From NCBI GenBank assembly GCA_021018995.1, contig CM037588.1, positions 80,139,765 through 80,203,764 of the forward strand: a DNA stretch of 64,000 bases, written 5' to 3'. Both the position numbers and the translations under genes were made by a program. This stretch comes from Chloranthus sessilifolius. Taxonomy: Eukaryota > Streptophyta > Magnoliopsida > Chloranthales > Chloranthaceae. Each line of letters opens with the position of its first letter. Positions within the stretch are counted from its first letter, which is position 1. The notes under the pieces were generated by a model that saw only the letters and a list, made by a program, of their open reading frames with translations, did no database searches and had not been told where the DNA came from. Below are positions 34,777-47,175 of the stretch, piece after piece.

Positions 34777-37142
34777 AATGGGGAAAGCTGAAAAATCGCT
34801 GGCTAAGATGTTCCCCAGGTCTTCTGCTAAGAAAATTAGCAAACCCTCCACCAAAGGAAAAGTTAAAACCTCAGCCAAGAGGAAACTGTTGATGGATAAG
34901 GCTGATAGGATTGAGAAGGGAAAGAAGGTTAGAATTAAGGAACCTATCCCAGAAGCTGACCCTATTCTTGAGACTGAGCTTCTTCCTCTTCCTAAGCATT
35001 TGGTACTGCCAAACCCTTTCATTGAAGCTCAGAAGCTGTAACCAGAGCTTAATGTGGATGAGAATTTTTTCTTGAACAAACCTGAAAGTAAGTTATCCTT
35101 TAACTACATCAGGGATGCTTCCGAGCAATATCCTAACCCCTCTTCCGGAAAATTTATCCAAGGATGGTAAGATTATGGTACCAGAACATGGTGAAAGTGA
35201 CTGAGAAGGATGCTGATGCCCCAACTCTGGTAATTTTTATTGATGATTGTGATTTAACCATCACTTATGAAGACATTGGAAATGCCTTGGGGATACCATT
35301 TAAGTTTGATCTTGCTGACCATTTGGCTGCATTAGAAACAACTTATTTCAGAGATATGGCCGCTCATCCCAAGGCATAGTTGGAACCGGGCAGTCCATCA
35401 TGAGGAGAGACTTAGCACCCCAATTTTTACTGATGGATTCCATTTTGAGAGGGTGTTTGTATGTCACTAGACACAGTCAAGAAAGAAGGACACCCATTTT
35501 GGAGGCCCTCTTTCACTTTTCTAAAGGGAAATTCTTCAATGCCCCTATGCTAATTTTTGAAGCAATGGCTAACATCAGTGCCAAAATGAAGAAGGAACAG
35601 AAAATAGCTGGAATACCATTTGGAAGGTTAATCATAGCTCTACTACGGACTAAATTTGACAATGATGAGCAAGAACCTTTTGAGATTGTAACACCTCATG
35701 CCTTTGGGAAGAGGGCTTGGACTACAAGCCAAACCATATTAAATAGAATGAGGGAAGAGGCTGAGCCAGCCTAGGAGGCTGCTATACCTGAACTTGAGGT
35801 GACCAGCTCTTTAGCTGCACCCATTGCACCTGATGTTGCCATTGAACCTACCACCATTGTGGAGGTAACCAGCTCTTTAGATGTACCCATTGTTGAGGAG
35901 ACCATCATCTTGCCCACCTCACCTATCACAACACCTATCCCATCACCTATCCTAGCAGTACCATCACTCATCATCACCACAATCCCAATTGCAGATTCTC
36001 CCCCAACACCAACCATTCCAGCCATACTTACACCACCAATTTCACCTAACAATTTCCCAGATATATCCACATATTTTTTTGTCAACTCTCCTAGCACTCC
36101 TCTCCTCCAAAGCTTCTTAGGTTCACCAGCTCATTCAGCTCATACACCTGAAATCACCCATACTCCTGAACCTGAGATATTCACCACTGAGGCCTATTCA
36201 TCCTTGATGGGATCTATCTTGGAGAATATTGGTCATGAATCTATCCCCATATTTGGCCCCCCCCAATTCACTCATTTGGCTACTTCCCCCTTTACAGTCA
36301 TCCCACCCATTGCTCCTCAACCATCAACATCAATCATACCAGTCACCACTCTACCTACCACACCCACACCTGACCCAATTAGCCAAATCTTCACCTTTCT
36401 CCAATCTATCCAAGCCCAGCTGTAGACCAACACAGACAACCAGTCTGTGACAAATTCCATTCTCCAAACCTTGGTCTCCACATCCCAACCAACAACCTCA
36501 GCCACAGTACCCTCCACTTCTGACCATGCTACCCAAACAGAACCTGAGGTAGTTCTTTTGGATTCACCTCCACCCATCCCCACTATCTCTGATCAAGCTA
36601 CCCAAACTAAACCTGAGGTAGTGCTTTTAGATTCATCTTCTCCCACCCCCACTGCTGGGATACATATGGTCCCCCACCACTCCATTCCCATTCCACGTTT
36701 TGCCACTCTTAAAAGGGCTATGGAAGAGAACCCTTACATCTTTCGTGATGTCCTTAAGGGGTTTGCAGATCTTCAAGCTTACATTAAGACTCCTTATGAA
36801 GACCAGATTCGGAAACTGGAGCTATTTATGCAATTTGAGAGAGATAAGATGCAGGACCAGTTGAGCCAAACATTTCAGATGGTTAGGGGTGAGAAGCACA
36901 AAGTTGCTATGTTACAAGAGAAGCTTGAACAAGAAAAACTGAGGGCTGATAGACTTGAAAAATATATTGGCCTCACCAAAAAGATCAAGTCTGAGGAGTA
37001 CACCGCACTTGAAGCCACAATCCAAGAGAAAGCTAAATCAAGTTCAGACTCCAATACTGACTCAAGTTCAGACTCCAATACTGACTCCAATTCTGATCCC
37101 ATTGAACCAACTTATGATACAGATTTTGACCCTAGTTATTAG
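34777..37142 (+). pseudogene. Athila accessory (env-like) ORF of Y
   Basis: Opens with a Lys-rich, nuclear-signal-like stretch (AKKISKPSTKGKVKTSAKRK), then a domain shared with Z: TLVIFIDDCDLTITYEDIGN, ALGIPFKFDLADHL, RRDLAPQFLLMDSILRGCLY and RHSQERRTPILEALFHFSKG, then APMLIFEAMANI. A long Pro/Thr/Ser-rich middle follows (35800-36425) with a repeated DQATQTKPEVVLLDS unit. The end is a coiled coil (KLELFMQFERDKMQDQLSQT) and an Ser/Asp repeat. The position after integrase fits the 'env-like' ORF of Athila, but I see no signal peptide or clear membrane anchor. The architecture looks nuclear or cytoplasmic. A few breaks. Confidence 0.75.
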
Positions 37143-37329
37143 ACTACCTTGTAATTTTTTTTTTTGTTTTTTTTTGTTATTTGTGTAGTGTGTAATTAAT
37201 GTTTAGTGTTGACTTTTGTTAATTTGCAATTACTGTGCATTTGTTTTTCTCTATCCTTGTGCTTATTATTTTTTTTTTCTTTTCTTTTTGCTTATCCACT
37301 TCTGAACCAGTGAGGACATTAATCCTCAT

Positions 37330-37345
37330 AGGTTTGGGGGTGTGG
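37330..37345 (+). promoter_or_regulatory. Internal purine tract of Y
   Basis: AGGTTTGGGGGTGTGG, preceded by GTGAGGACATTAATCCTCAT. It lies 1,565 bp before the 3' LTR. Equivalent tracts occur in X (47791-47808) and Z (53570-53553). Confidence 0.75.
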
Positions 37346-38892
37346 GAGAAATGCCAATAGTTTAGTTAACATCAATGCAGCCTATGATTAGCAAAAATTT
37401 TTGAAATTGAAGTGATTTCACACCTGTTTGTTTTTAAAAAATGAGGAAGTTAAAACTTTTTAAAATTAATTTCTAGTGTAATTCTAATACTGTCATTAAG
37501 TGAATGTCAGAAAATTTCCAAAACAAAATTGATGTTTTCAGTAAACCTAAAAAGAGAGAAAATAGCAATGATATACCTCAGAAATTTGATAGAAAACCAC
37601 ATCCAGTGAGATTTGGGCCTAAAATGAATTCTTTGGAGGTATGAATTGGCAATTTTTTCTGCTCTAGGGACTATTTGAACCTGCTTGTTATCACTAGAAG
37701 TTACACATATCCAAATTAAAATAGCTTGACAGCAATCATGATATTAAAGACATGATGTAAGGCCTCCTTTTGAATAGTTTGAACTTCAAAATGCCCCACC
37801 TTTTGAAACTGCCCTTGATACACACCATTTGAGCTTTATAAATTCAAGATTTCTTTGAAACCTCATCAACCTCATTTAGCCTAACCCTCACTCTGAGAAT
37901 TCAGAATGTAAAGGAAAGAAAGCTGAAGAAAGGATAGTTGGGTAACAGTTTGGTAAAAGAAAAATAAAAATAATTGAAAGCAATGATGTATCAGCAGAAG
38001 AAATGTGGCATTCCAGTCAATGTTGCTTTGAAAAAAAAAAAAAGGGGGGGGAAAAGGAAATGTCATTTCATTGGAAGTTTGAAAAAGAAAGAGAAAAAGA
38101 TGGCCACTTTGGCTCTGAAAATTCAAAGAAGAAGATGATATTATGCTGAATTGAGGAAGGTGTGTCTATCACCTCTGTACCTTGATTGACTTCTCAATTT
38201 TGAACTCCATTCCAGCCCCTTATTCTTGATAAATTTCACCCATAAGCCACATTACAACCCAAGTTAAAGTCCTTATTGATCAAAGATGGATTGAGTTGTC
38301 ACATGGAGATAAGGATTTGTGTAATCTATGGTGAAAAGAGCAGTGAATTAAGAACTAAAAAGCAAAGCCTATGCTCCTGCTTACAATCCTATTTGAGGGT
38401 TGTAACTGCTCTTGAGCTGTGTAAAATAGTACAACCCTCCTACTTGCATGTTGAGTGAAAACCCTGGTGAGAGTTGGGTTTAAAATCAACTTATTTGGGG
38501 TAACATCATAGCAGGATTCTCAAATAGAAGGCAAGCTTTTCATTAATTTTTCTTGTAAAAACTTTTTGACACAAGTAATAAAGGAATTATAGCAGAATTT
38601 TAGTTTTGAACTGATGTTTTCTTGAGGATCCTCTTACAAGCTTGACTGATGCAGGTGTGAATAATCTGATTGAATGAAAGTCTGTTTTAACAGAACTACA
38701 TTGATATTAACTGATTTATTGGAGAAGTTTGTGGGTACCTTCACTGAAAACCCTCAGGAGACTTCACTCCTCCACTAGGGATCACATAGGGGTTTAAAAG
38801 GCTTGTTGCATATGCTAAATGTAACTGTGTTCCCTACAAAAGTGGCTTTTCATTCTATTTTTAATTTTGTCTTTGCTAAGGGACTAGCAAAA
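37346..38892 (+). other. 3' non-coding region of Y with conserved blocks
   Basis: No gene. Two blocks are conserved with X2 and Z. Block Q is at about 38275-38420 (CACATGGAGATAAGG, GCCTATGCTC, CTCTTGAG). Block P is at 38722-38820 (GAGAAGTTTGTGGGTACCTT, AACCCTCAGGAGACTTCACT, AGGGGTTTAAAAGGCTTG). The rest is AT-rich with an A-run followed by a G-run near 38029-38050. Confidence 0.75.
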
Positions 38893-38909
38893 GCTTAGGT
38901 TTAAGGGTG

Positions 38910-40774
38910 TGTTGAGAACTGGAAAATACCAACTTCCACCCTTAATCTGGGCCTTGATAGACCCTTGAGAGAACTAAATAAGTGCTTTAAGTGTTTGTTT
39001 TACAGCTAACAACAAAGGCAGGCTTAACTCTGAAAGTAGCTTAAAAAGTACCAAAAAGATGATGACCCATCTTGATCTGGAGAAAGAAGGAGAAGGAACA
39101 ACCTCATTGGCTGTCAAAATGCCTAAACTCAAGAAGACAAAGGCATGGTTTGACCCTAGAAATAAGTTTGAAGCTATTAGAAAAGAAGAATGCACTACAG
39201 AATGCTATTCAAAAGGATTCCTGATCTATTCGAAAGGATTCCTGATCTATTTGAAAAGAACCTGAACACTGCGCAAAGAACTAAACCTCCAGGCTTGGTT
39301 TTCGAAGAGCACTTGATCTATTCGAAAGGAACCAAACTCACTGATGATCTTTTCAAAAAGAAGAAAACTCCTTGCGAACAACACCAGATCTATGCGAATA
39401 GAGCTCCAAAAGTCACATTTCCTTTCGAAAAGGCCCCCAATTTGTGCAAAATCGTATTCTAAAGATTCTCAGCATCTGCAAGGGCATTTCAGTAATCTCT
39501 GCATGCACCCCAATACATTTAAAACTAGGGGCATTCTGGAAGATTCTGAGCATTAACCAGAGGCATATTCCACTCCATGTGAACACCCAACGATGAAATT
39601 ACTTAGCGGGAACTTCTAGAAATTCAAACAGATTTTTGAATTTCCTAACAGAATTGATGCCTCTGTCTCCTGATTGGCTGAACCAGATCAAGCAGTTCTG
39701 ATTGGCCAGAATAGATCTGGATCCTTGTGCTCGACTCTTATTCGTTGACATAGATCTAACCAATTCTGATTGGTTGATGCACATCTGAGCTGGACTTGGG
39801 GAAAACTATAATTAGATGAACTATTTGCCCAATTTGAGCATCCAGAATTTGAGTTTCATTCCTGCTGTCCCCATTTCCAATTCAGATCAAGATAGTTTGT
39901 CGGAAACCACTGTAATAGCCTAGCTTTTGTCTGTAACTGAGAACTATGAGATACTTATATAATTCAAGTGAGAATTATATTCAAGACTACAAATTTGAGA
40001 GCTGTTTTAAGCTGTGCTCTGTAATTGTAATGGTCAATTTAAAAAGGTTGCTTTCATCAATACGTTCTCAATCAGATTCATGTTGAGGGTTCATTGTGAT
40101 CTCCTCACTCATTAGACTCCTTCAGATTTGTTGCTTTTAAGTAGTTTCCCTTAATTCACTATCCCTGTGAGAATCTGTGCTTGTAACCTGGTTCTTACAA
40201 CATCTGTAGTGGTGCTTATGTTCTAAATCAAGACTTTGGATTGAAAACAATTGGATGATCTGTGTCCATGACAGTGGACAGATCATAGCCACAAGTTCAA
40301 CTCAATTCTAATCCTTGAAAAGATTTGATACTTTCTCAATTGTGTTACACTATTTCTCACTCTGCAATCAATTACTAAGCTTAAGTAGCTATTATTTCTC
40401 CATTCTTGTTAATTTTGCATCCAATTCCCCCAACTCGGATTTGGATCACTTAGTTTATATTTTACTTTTAGATAATTTAGTTAATGTGACAAATTCAACC
40501 TCCCATCTTATTTGCTTTGTAGATAGGATCAGAGGCCAGATCTGGTAGCTAAGATCTGAAGGTTTATCATACATTTTAAATCAATTCCCTGTGGACGATC
40601 TTTTACTCACTTACATTTAAAACTTGCTACAATTGGCCCTGATCTTACAGGCTAATTAACTTCTCTCTGTGCTGATATTTCTTTATTCTTTTCAGTTTTC
40701 CAATTCCTATATAATTCATCCTTTGCAAATCTGTTTTCAAAATACAAATAAATCATGCACACTTAGGACAACAA
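38910..40774 (+). repeat. 3' LTR of Y
   Basis: TGTTGAGAACTGGAAAATAC to GACAACA, about 1.87 kb, directly after the purine tract TAGGTTTAAGGGTG. The layout is that of X, with a different sequence: TTCGAAAGG/TTCGAAAAG array at 39190-39470, TATA-like CTATAATTAG at about 39806, and an end block shared with X (ACTTGCTACAATTGGCCCTG). Confidence 0.88.
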
Positions 40775-41981
40775 CACTCTAGCAGCGGCTATTGTTCAGG
40801 CCTTTTCCTTAGACTCTCGGACTTCTTGTTCAGTGGGCTTGTAGCCTAACCCAAATCTGACTTGTTGCCCTCCCTTGGCCTTGACAAGCTCTCTCCTGCC
40901 TTGCAGTCGGGGTCCTAAGCCCTTTCCTTTTTTATAGTTTCATTTCTGGAGCATGGCTATTGCCACGACCATTCCACCACCGTTCTTCAGAGTGATCCTC
41001 TCGAGGGGCTCAGGGATTACCATCGATACACCATATTTAAAGTTATGAAGGTCTACATGTTCGGTCGTGTGCAGCACATTTAACACCTTGGGATTCTCAA
41101 TGTTGTGGGTAGCTTTTTCTCTTTCCTCCTGCCCCTCACCTAGAATGGTGACGATTTCCTGCTCTTACACAAATCTAAGCTTTTGGCGCAGGGTTGAAGG
41201 TATTGACCCAACCTCATGTAACTAGGGGCGCCCTAATAGCATATTAAATGTAGACTTGATGTCCATAACTTGGAAGGGTATGGAAACGGTCATTGGCCCG
41301 ATGACGAGCTCAAGGTCGACTTCTCCAATTATCTCTCTTCTCGTTTTATCAAATCCTCTGACACTTGCTTTTGCTGGGCTGAATGCGGAAGGATCCACCC
41401 CTATCTTGGTAGCGGTTCTCAGAGGGCATACATTCAAGGCTGATCCATTGTCTATTAATACTAATGGAATCACCAGGTTCTCGGCTTCTACAGTGATGTT
41501 GAGGGGTTTGGAGTGATTATTTCCCTCATCTGGTAAATTAGTATTTGAAAAAAAGATGGCATTGGGAGCCAACACCTGTCCAATTATTTGTCCCACTTCG
41601 TCTGAGGTTTCTTGGATAGACACATGTGCATCTTTTAATGCTCCCATTAAAGCTTGGAAATGGAGTGGTGATGTCATTAAGAGGTCCCAAACGATGATGT
41701 GGGCTAGCATTCCCTTCAATTATGTTTCCAGTATGTGTTCTCTACTCATTTTTTCGAAGGGGTTCACCACAGTAGGTTATTTCTTCTCTTCAGGCTGGGC
41801 TGGTACCGATACTTTAGGTTGTTTAGAGATTCTCCTGATCGGGTAATAAAATCCACTTCCCCCTCCTTGCTGCTACCAGCATTGACATCTGTTTAATCAT
41901 AACTGAGTAGGACCTGATGGGGATCGCAAGTTAGTCTCAGAAGCTGGAACGAGGTGAAAGGTATCTGTGCTGATGGATTGG
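40775..41981 (-). pseudogene. Tat fragment between Y and X2 (protease and G-patch)
   Basis: Minus-strand protease (41719-41222): IVWDLLMTSPLHFQALMGAL, VLIDNGSALNVCPLRTATKI and FNMLLGRP, closely related to copy B's protease at 9996-10740. A G-patch segment (KKGKGLGPRLQGRREL) follows near 40990-40870. No LTR. It is the older DNA into which both Y and X2 had inserted, and is broken. Confidence 0.85.
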
Positions 41982-44059
41982 TGTTAAGTAGTGAAAAATA
42001 CCATTTTTCACCCCTAAACATGAGCCTTGAAAGACCCTTGAGAAGACTAAATAAGTGCTTTAGTGTGCATTTTACAGCTAACCAATCAGACAGGTCCAAA
42101 TCCGAAAAGCATCCCAAAAAGATCAAAAAGCTGACAGCTCATGTCAAGTTTAAAGAAGGAGTGAAGAAACAGCCTCAGCAATGGCTAAAGAGGGTCTAAA
42201 AGAGCAGACAAAGACCTGAAGCAACAGAGAGAGCCATTCGCAAAGAACTTCTACTATTCGCAAAGAAGAATGGGAGCCTAGAGTTCAATTCGCAAAGAAC
42301 TTCTACTATTCGCAAAGAAGAATGGGAGCCTAGAGTTCAATTCGCAAAGAACTTCTACTATTCGCAAGAACTTCTACTATTCGCTAAAGAACTTGCACTT
42401 TTAAGTAAAGAACCTTGAACTTTGCGAAAGAAGAAAACACTCCTCGAAAAGAAGATTGAACTGCGAGCGAGCTTGAAGTCATTGAACTTTGCGAAAAGGC
42501 CTGAACTTCTGCGAAAGGTATTACGGAGATTCGCGGCTTTAACAAAGGGCAATTCGATGTCTAACACTTGCAGCCCCAATGCATTGAAAAGCCGAGACAT
42601 TCGGAAGATTCTAAGCATAAAAGCAAAGGAATATTCCACCCCACGTGAGCACCTAGAGAGAATAACTTGGAACTTCAGAAACTCTAACTACTTTGCGAAA
42701 AAGCCCTTAAACTATGCGAAATGGCATTACGGGATTTATTTCGGAAGGGTATTTCAGAAACTTTGCATGCGCCCCAATGCAATCAAAAGGCCGTGAACAT
42801 TCGGAAGGTTCCAATCAAGATCGAAGGCATATTCCAACCCATGTGGCGCCCAAAGTTAAATTACAAGTGGGAACTTCCGAAGCTCAAGAATTTCAAAATG
42901 CATACGAATTGATGCCTTTGTTTCTGATTGGTGAACGAGATCAAGCGATTACGATTGGCGAATGATCCGGATCACGGTGCTCGACTCCTATTGGTTGATA
43001 CAGATCTATCCAATTCGATTGGTTGATACACATTTGAGTGGCTTAGGAAAACTATAAATAGGCGAACCATTTGCCCAATTTGGGTATCCAGATTTTAGAG
43101 TTTTCATCTCTGTTTTCCTCATTCGGTCGGATAGCTTATCCGAACCCCGTAATCCCTTCTTGTAGTTTACCCTTGAGAGCCATTGTGAGTGATTTGTACT
43201 TCCAAGTTCGGATTCAAGATCAGAAGTCCGAGGGCTCTCGAAGCTCGACGTAAGTCCGAGGGCTCTCTAAGAAGCCGTGCTGCTGTAATTGTAATTTTGG
43301 ATTTTAAAAGGTTCCGTAATTTATGTCTTCTCCATTGAGTCATGTCGAGGGTTCGAATGTTCACCTTAGTGCATTAGACTTCTTTAGATTCACTCATCCG
43401 CATGCAACTTCCCTTAATTCATCACCCACTGCGAATTAGCGTTGGTAACCTAATTCTAGCGACATTTACGATGATGTTCATGTTCGAACTAAAGAATAGG
43501 CCATGACTAGTAGCAGATCTGTGACCATTTAAGTGGAATGATCATGACCATAAGTCTAAACCTATTCCTTAATTCGATTTATTTCTCTTACATCTCATTG
43601 GTAGCAGGATGAAGATTGAATCTGCCTCGTTGAACTCTGATTCTCCATTAAAATTCGAGAGGCTAAAGTACATGAAGCTATTATTTCGCATTTGTCTTAT
43701 TTTAAACATCTCCCCAACTCGGATCCGGATCATGTAGTTAGTTCTTTTCTTTATTTGCTTATAGTTAAATGTGACACAATCCAACACTCTCTTTTATCTA
43801 TTCTTGTTTTAGATAATTATAGAGCGATCTGTAGCACAGATCCGGAGGTTTATCTCTCGCTTTAGACAAACTTCTCGTGACGATCTTGAAATACTTACTT
43901 TTAAAACTTGCTACAATTGGCCTCGATCTTGCAGGCCGTTGTTAGCCCCAATGTGTTGATATCCCTTTCATAAGTTAACATCCATATAACCTAGCATTCT
44001 TTAATTCTTTAATTTTGATTCATAATGCACATTTATGGCACACTTGGAGCGATTTGACA
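41982..44059 (+). repeat. LTR X2 (inner)
   Basis: Near-identical to X1 at its start (TGTTAAGTAGTGAAAAATAC), TATA box CTATAAATAG at 43052-43061, ending in TTTGACA before a primer site at about 44066-44083. The preceding bases ATTGG do not match the flanks of the outer X LTRs. Confidence 0.9.
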
Positions 44060-45926
44060 AGTTTTTACGCCGCTGTCGGGGAACTTTGTTCTAAAATAGA
44101 TAGACCTATGTTTATTTTCATTTATTTATCATCATTTATTAATTTTGTTGTTATTTTATGCATGTCTGTATGTAAAAGGAAAGGAAAGTTCTTAAATAGA
44201 CAGGTTTGTTGCACCAAACTCTCTGAGTTGTATGTTTGGCAGAGAACCCTCAATCTGAGATTCTCCGTTAAATTGAAGTTGAAAGACTCTAAGAAACCGG
44301 CATACATCATGCATATCTCTGCTGAAATGGGTGAAGAAATGAGATTGTTAAGAGACTACTTTGCCCCTGGTGCTTATAATTCCCATTTTGCATTCAATTT
44401 CCCACAAAGGAGGGAAATTATGAAATTAAGTCCTCCACCATCCAAATGTTGCCTTCATTCCATGGATTGAGTAAGGAAGACCCTTACAAACACATTGATG
44501 AATTTCTAGCTTTATGCACAACATTTAACATAGTTGGACTGGTCTGGTAGAGGCAACCAAGCTTAGGCTCTTTCCTTTTTCATTAAAGGACAAAGCTAGA
44601 GCATGGTTATCTATGTTAGCACCAAATGACATCACATCATGGAATGATTTGCAATGTCAATTTTGTCAAAATATTTCCCAATGACTAAAACCAGCCAATC
44701 GAGACAAAGCATCATCTCTTTCTCCCAAAACTCAATCAAACTTTCCATGAAGCATGGGAAAGGTTTAAAGAATCATAAGGCAATGCCCTCACCATCAAAT
44801 TCCTAAATGGCAGCTGGTTCAAAGCTTCTATCAAGGAACCGATCGGAAGGGCAAGAACATGGTGGATGCCTCTTGTGGAGGTACCTACGCGTAAAAGCAG
44901 TTGAAGAGGTTTGGGACCTCTTTGAGGTGATTGGAGAAAATTCAACCCGAGGAATCTCGCCAAGGGACACCGAGAATCCAGCTAGGATGAATAATCCCCA
45001 ATTCACAAGAGGGAAAGTTTATGAAGTCAATGAGTGGAAAGGAAAGTGAATAATTTGACCACAAAATTTGATAGACTGATGGACTCATTTAAAGCTCCAA
45101 ATGGGTCAAGAGTAGAGGAGGCATGTCCGATATGCGCCCCCACTCATTCCATTGATCAATGTCCTTCGCATCACAATTTTAACTCATGATGGAACAAGCT
45201 CATGCTTATCTTATGGACAAATGCAATCGAATGACTACCCATGGAGATCTCATCCTAATCTCGTGTGGAATCGGGAAATTACCAAATAGCGCAAGACAAA
45301 AATCAATTACCTTTCAAACACCTTTCGACCATATCGCAGAATTTTTATAATAAATCAAATTTTCAGCTAACCAACAACAAGCCATGCATGCGCACCAGCC
45401 CTGCCCTCCTAGATCCACGACCTTTTGAAGAGCAGGTCTTGAGTTCACTTCAAAATCTTGAACTGCCTCATCTCGTGAACCTTCACATGAGCATTAAAAA
45501 ATTGAAGAAACTCGGCCAACTCTCAAATTCATTGGCTAAGAGAGAAGAGGGTAACTACCTCCCAACTCCGTGAACAATCCTAAGGGACAGTTCATGGTTG
45601 GAGAATCCTCAAATGGCCATGAGGAAATCAAAGTCATGACTACTTTGAGAAGTGGAAGAATAATAAACAACACAAAGGTAGTGAAGAGGAAAAAGATGAA
45701 GAACAAGTGCAGAACAACAAATTTGGATAGCAATATGGTCATTGATTTACATCGAAAATTCAAAAAATGAAAAATGAAAAATAACAAAATTGTTGAAATA
45801 GATGAGGAGGAGAAATGTTCCTCACCTCCCATTTCCCCATGCAATGAAGTTTCTCCTTTGACAAAGGAAACACAAAATTGAGGAAATGATGGAGACATTC
45901 AAGCAAGTTAAAATTAATCTACATAC

Positions 45927-46600
45927 ATGCTTGATGCAATTAAACAGGTCCCTGCTTATACAAAATTTCTCAAAGAGGTGGGCACCTACAAAAGGCAATC
46001 TAGGATACATTTATCCAAGAAGGCCTTTGCTGTGCAGAAAATCAACCAAGTGGTATCAATTGCAACACCACCTAACATGCAAGACCCTGGCATCCGCACA
46101 ATCCCTTGCATCATTGGGGGGCACACCGTTGCGAACGCCTTGGTAGATCTAGGTGCTAGTGTCAACCTGCTTCCCTATTCTGTCTATGAGAAGCTAGGTT
46201 TGGGAGAATTGAAACCCACTCAAGTGGTGTTACAGCTAGCTGATAGATCTGAAAGGAAACCTATGGGGTTGATTGAAGATGTTTTGGTAGGAGTAGACAA
46301 GTTTTTCTACCCTGCTGACTTTTTGGTGTTGGACATGGAACCAACCAAAAGTACCACTGCCATCCCTGTCATTCTGGGAAGACCATTCCTGGCTACAGCT
46401 AATGCATGCATTCAATGCAGGTCTGGCATCATGGAGGTGTCTTTTGAAAATATGAAAGTTAAATTGAATGTGTATAATGCTGTTACTCAACCTCAATTCT
46501 CTGCTGAGGAATGTTTCCATGTTGACATCATTGATGAGCTGGTGGAGGAGTCTTTACAAACATTTCTGCAAGGTAAAGACTCCACCACAGAATTTAAAAA
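45927..46600 (+). pseudogene. pro: Protease of X2
   Basis: RIHLSKKAFAVQKINQVVSI, TIPCIIGGHTVANALVDLGA and SVNLLPYSVYEKLGLGELKP carry the catalytic D-L-G-A-S loop. LADRSERKPMGLIEDVLVGV, FLVLDMEPTKST and IPVILGRPFLATANACIQCR give the rest of the Athila retropepsin. Same family as Z's protease at 60146-60720. Confidence 0.88.
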
Positions 46601-46649
46601 TGATTGGGGATCCACTGAGAAAGAAGGACAGAAAGGACTGGTCCTTTAA

Positions 46650-47175
46650 GCTTAATGATGCTTTGTGGGCATACAGAACTGCCTACAAGACTCCTATAGG
46701 GATGTCCCCTTTCAGACTGGTTTATGGCAAGGCATGCCATCTACCAGTAGAATTAGAATATAAGGCCTTGTGGGCAATCAAAACTTTTAATATGGATCTA
46801 ACTGCTGCTGGTAACCACAGGAAGCTTCAACTCACTGAACTGGAAGAACTGAGGATGGATGCCTACACTAGCTCCAGATTGTACAAAGAAAAGGTCAAAT
46901 CATTCCATGATAGGAGCCTCATGAGAAGAGAGTTCATACCGGGGTCCAAGGTATGGTTATTCAACTCTAAACTTAAATTCTTTCCTGGCAAATTGAGATC
47001 CAGATGGGAAGGGCCATACACTGTCATCAAGGCCTCCCCCTCAGGAGCTGTGGATATTTTAGATCCCAAGGATGGAAGAATACTCAAGGTAAATGGTCAG
47101 AGGCTCAAACCATGCATTGAAAACACCCAGGAGCCCTTGCTGCCCACCTATCATCATGAATCTCCAAAAATCTGA
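46650..47175 (+). pseudogene. int: Integrase C-terminal half of X2
   Basis: [60 protein letters not shown] and [20 protein letters not shown], ending [19 protein letters not shown]. This is the integrase C-terminus of Athila, nearly the same as Y and Z. Confidence 0.88.

Larger units (their letters stand above)
32983..40774 (+). mobile_element. Athila subfamily Y, 3' half
   Basis: Parts: integrase core and C-terminus (32983-33811), a (TA)n run (34003-34032), a TTCGAAAAG array (34057-34480), accessory ORF (34777-37142), internal purine tract (37330-37345), conserved non-coding blocks, 3' purine tract (38893-38909) and 3' LTR (38910-40774). Neither its 5' LTR nor gag, protease or RT is in the window. 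Broken; age cannot be estimated from one LTR. Confidence 0.85.

Noticed and set aside
34777-37142. True retroviral-type envelope gene
   Set aside because: No signal peptide, cleavage site or convincing transmembrane anchor seen. It has a basic nuclear-signal-like start and a coiled-coil end instead.
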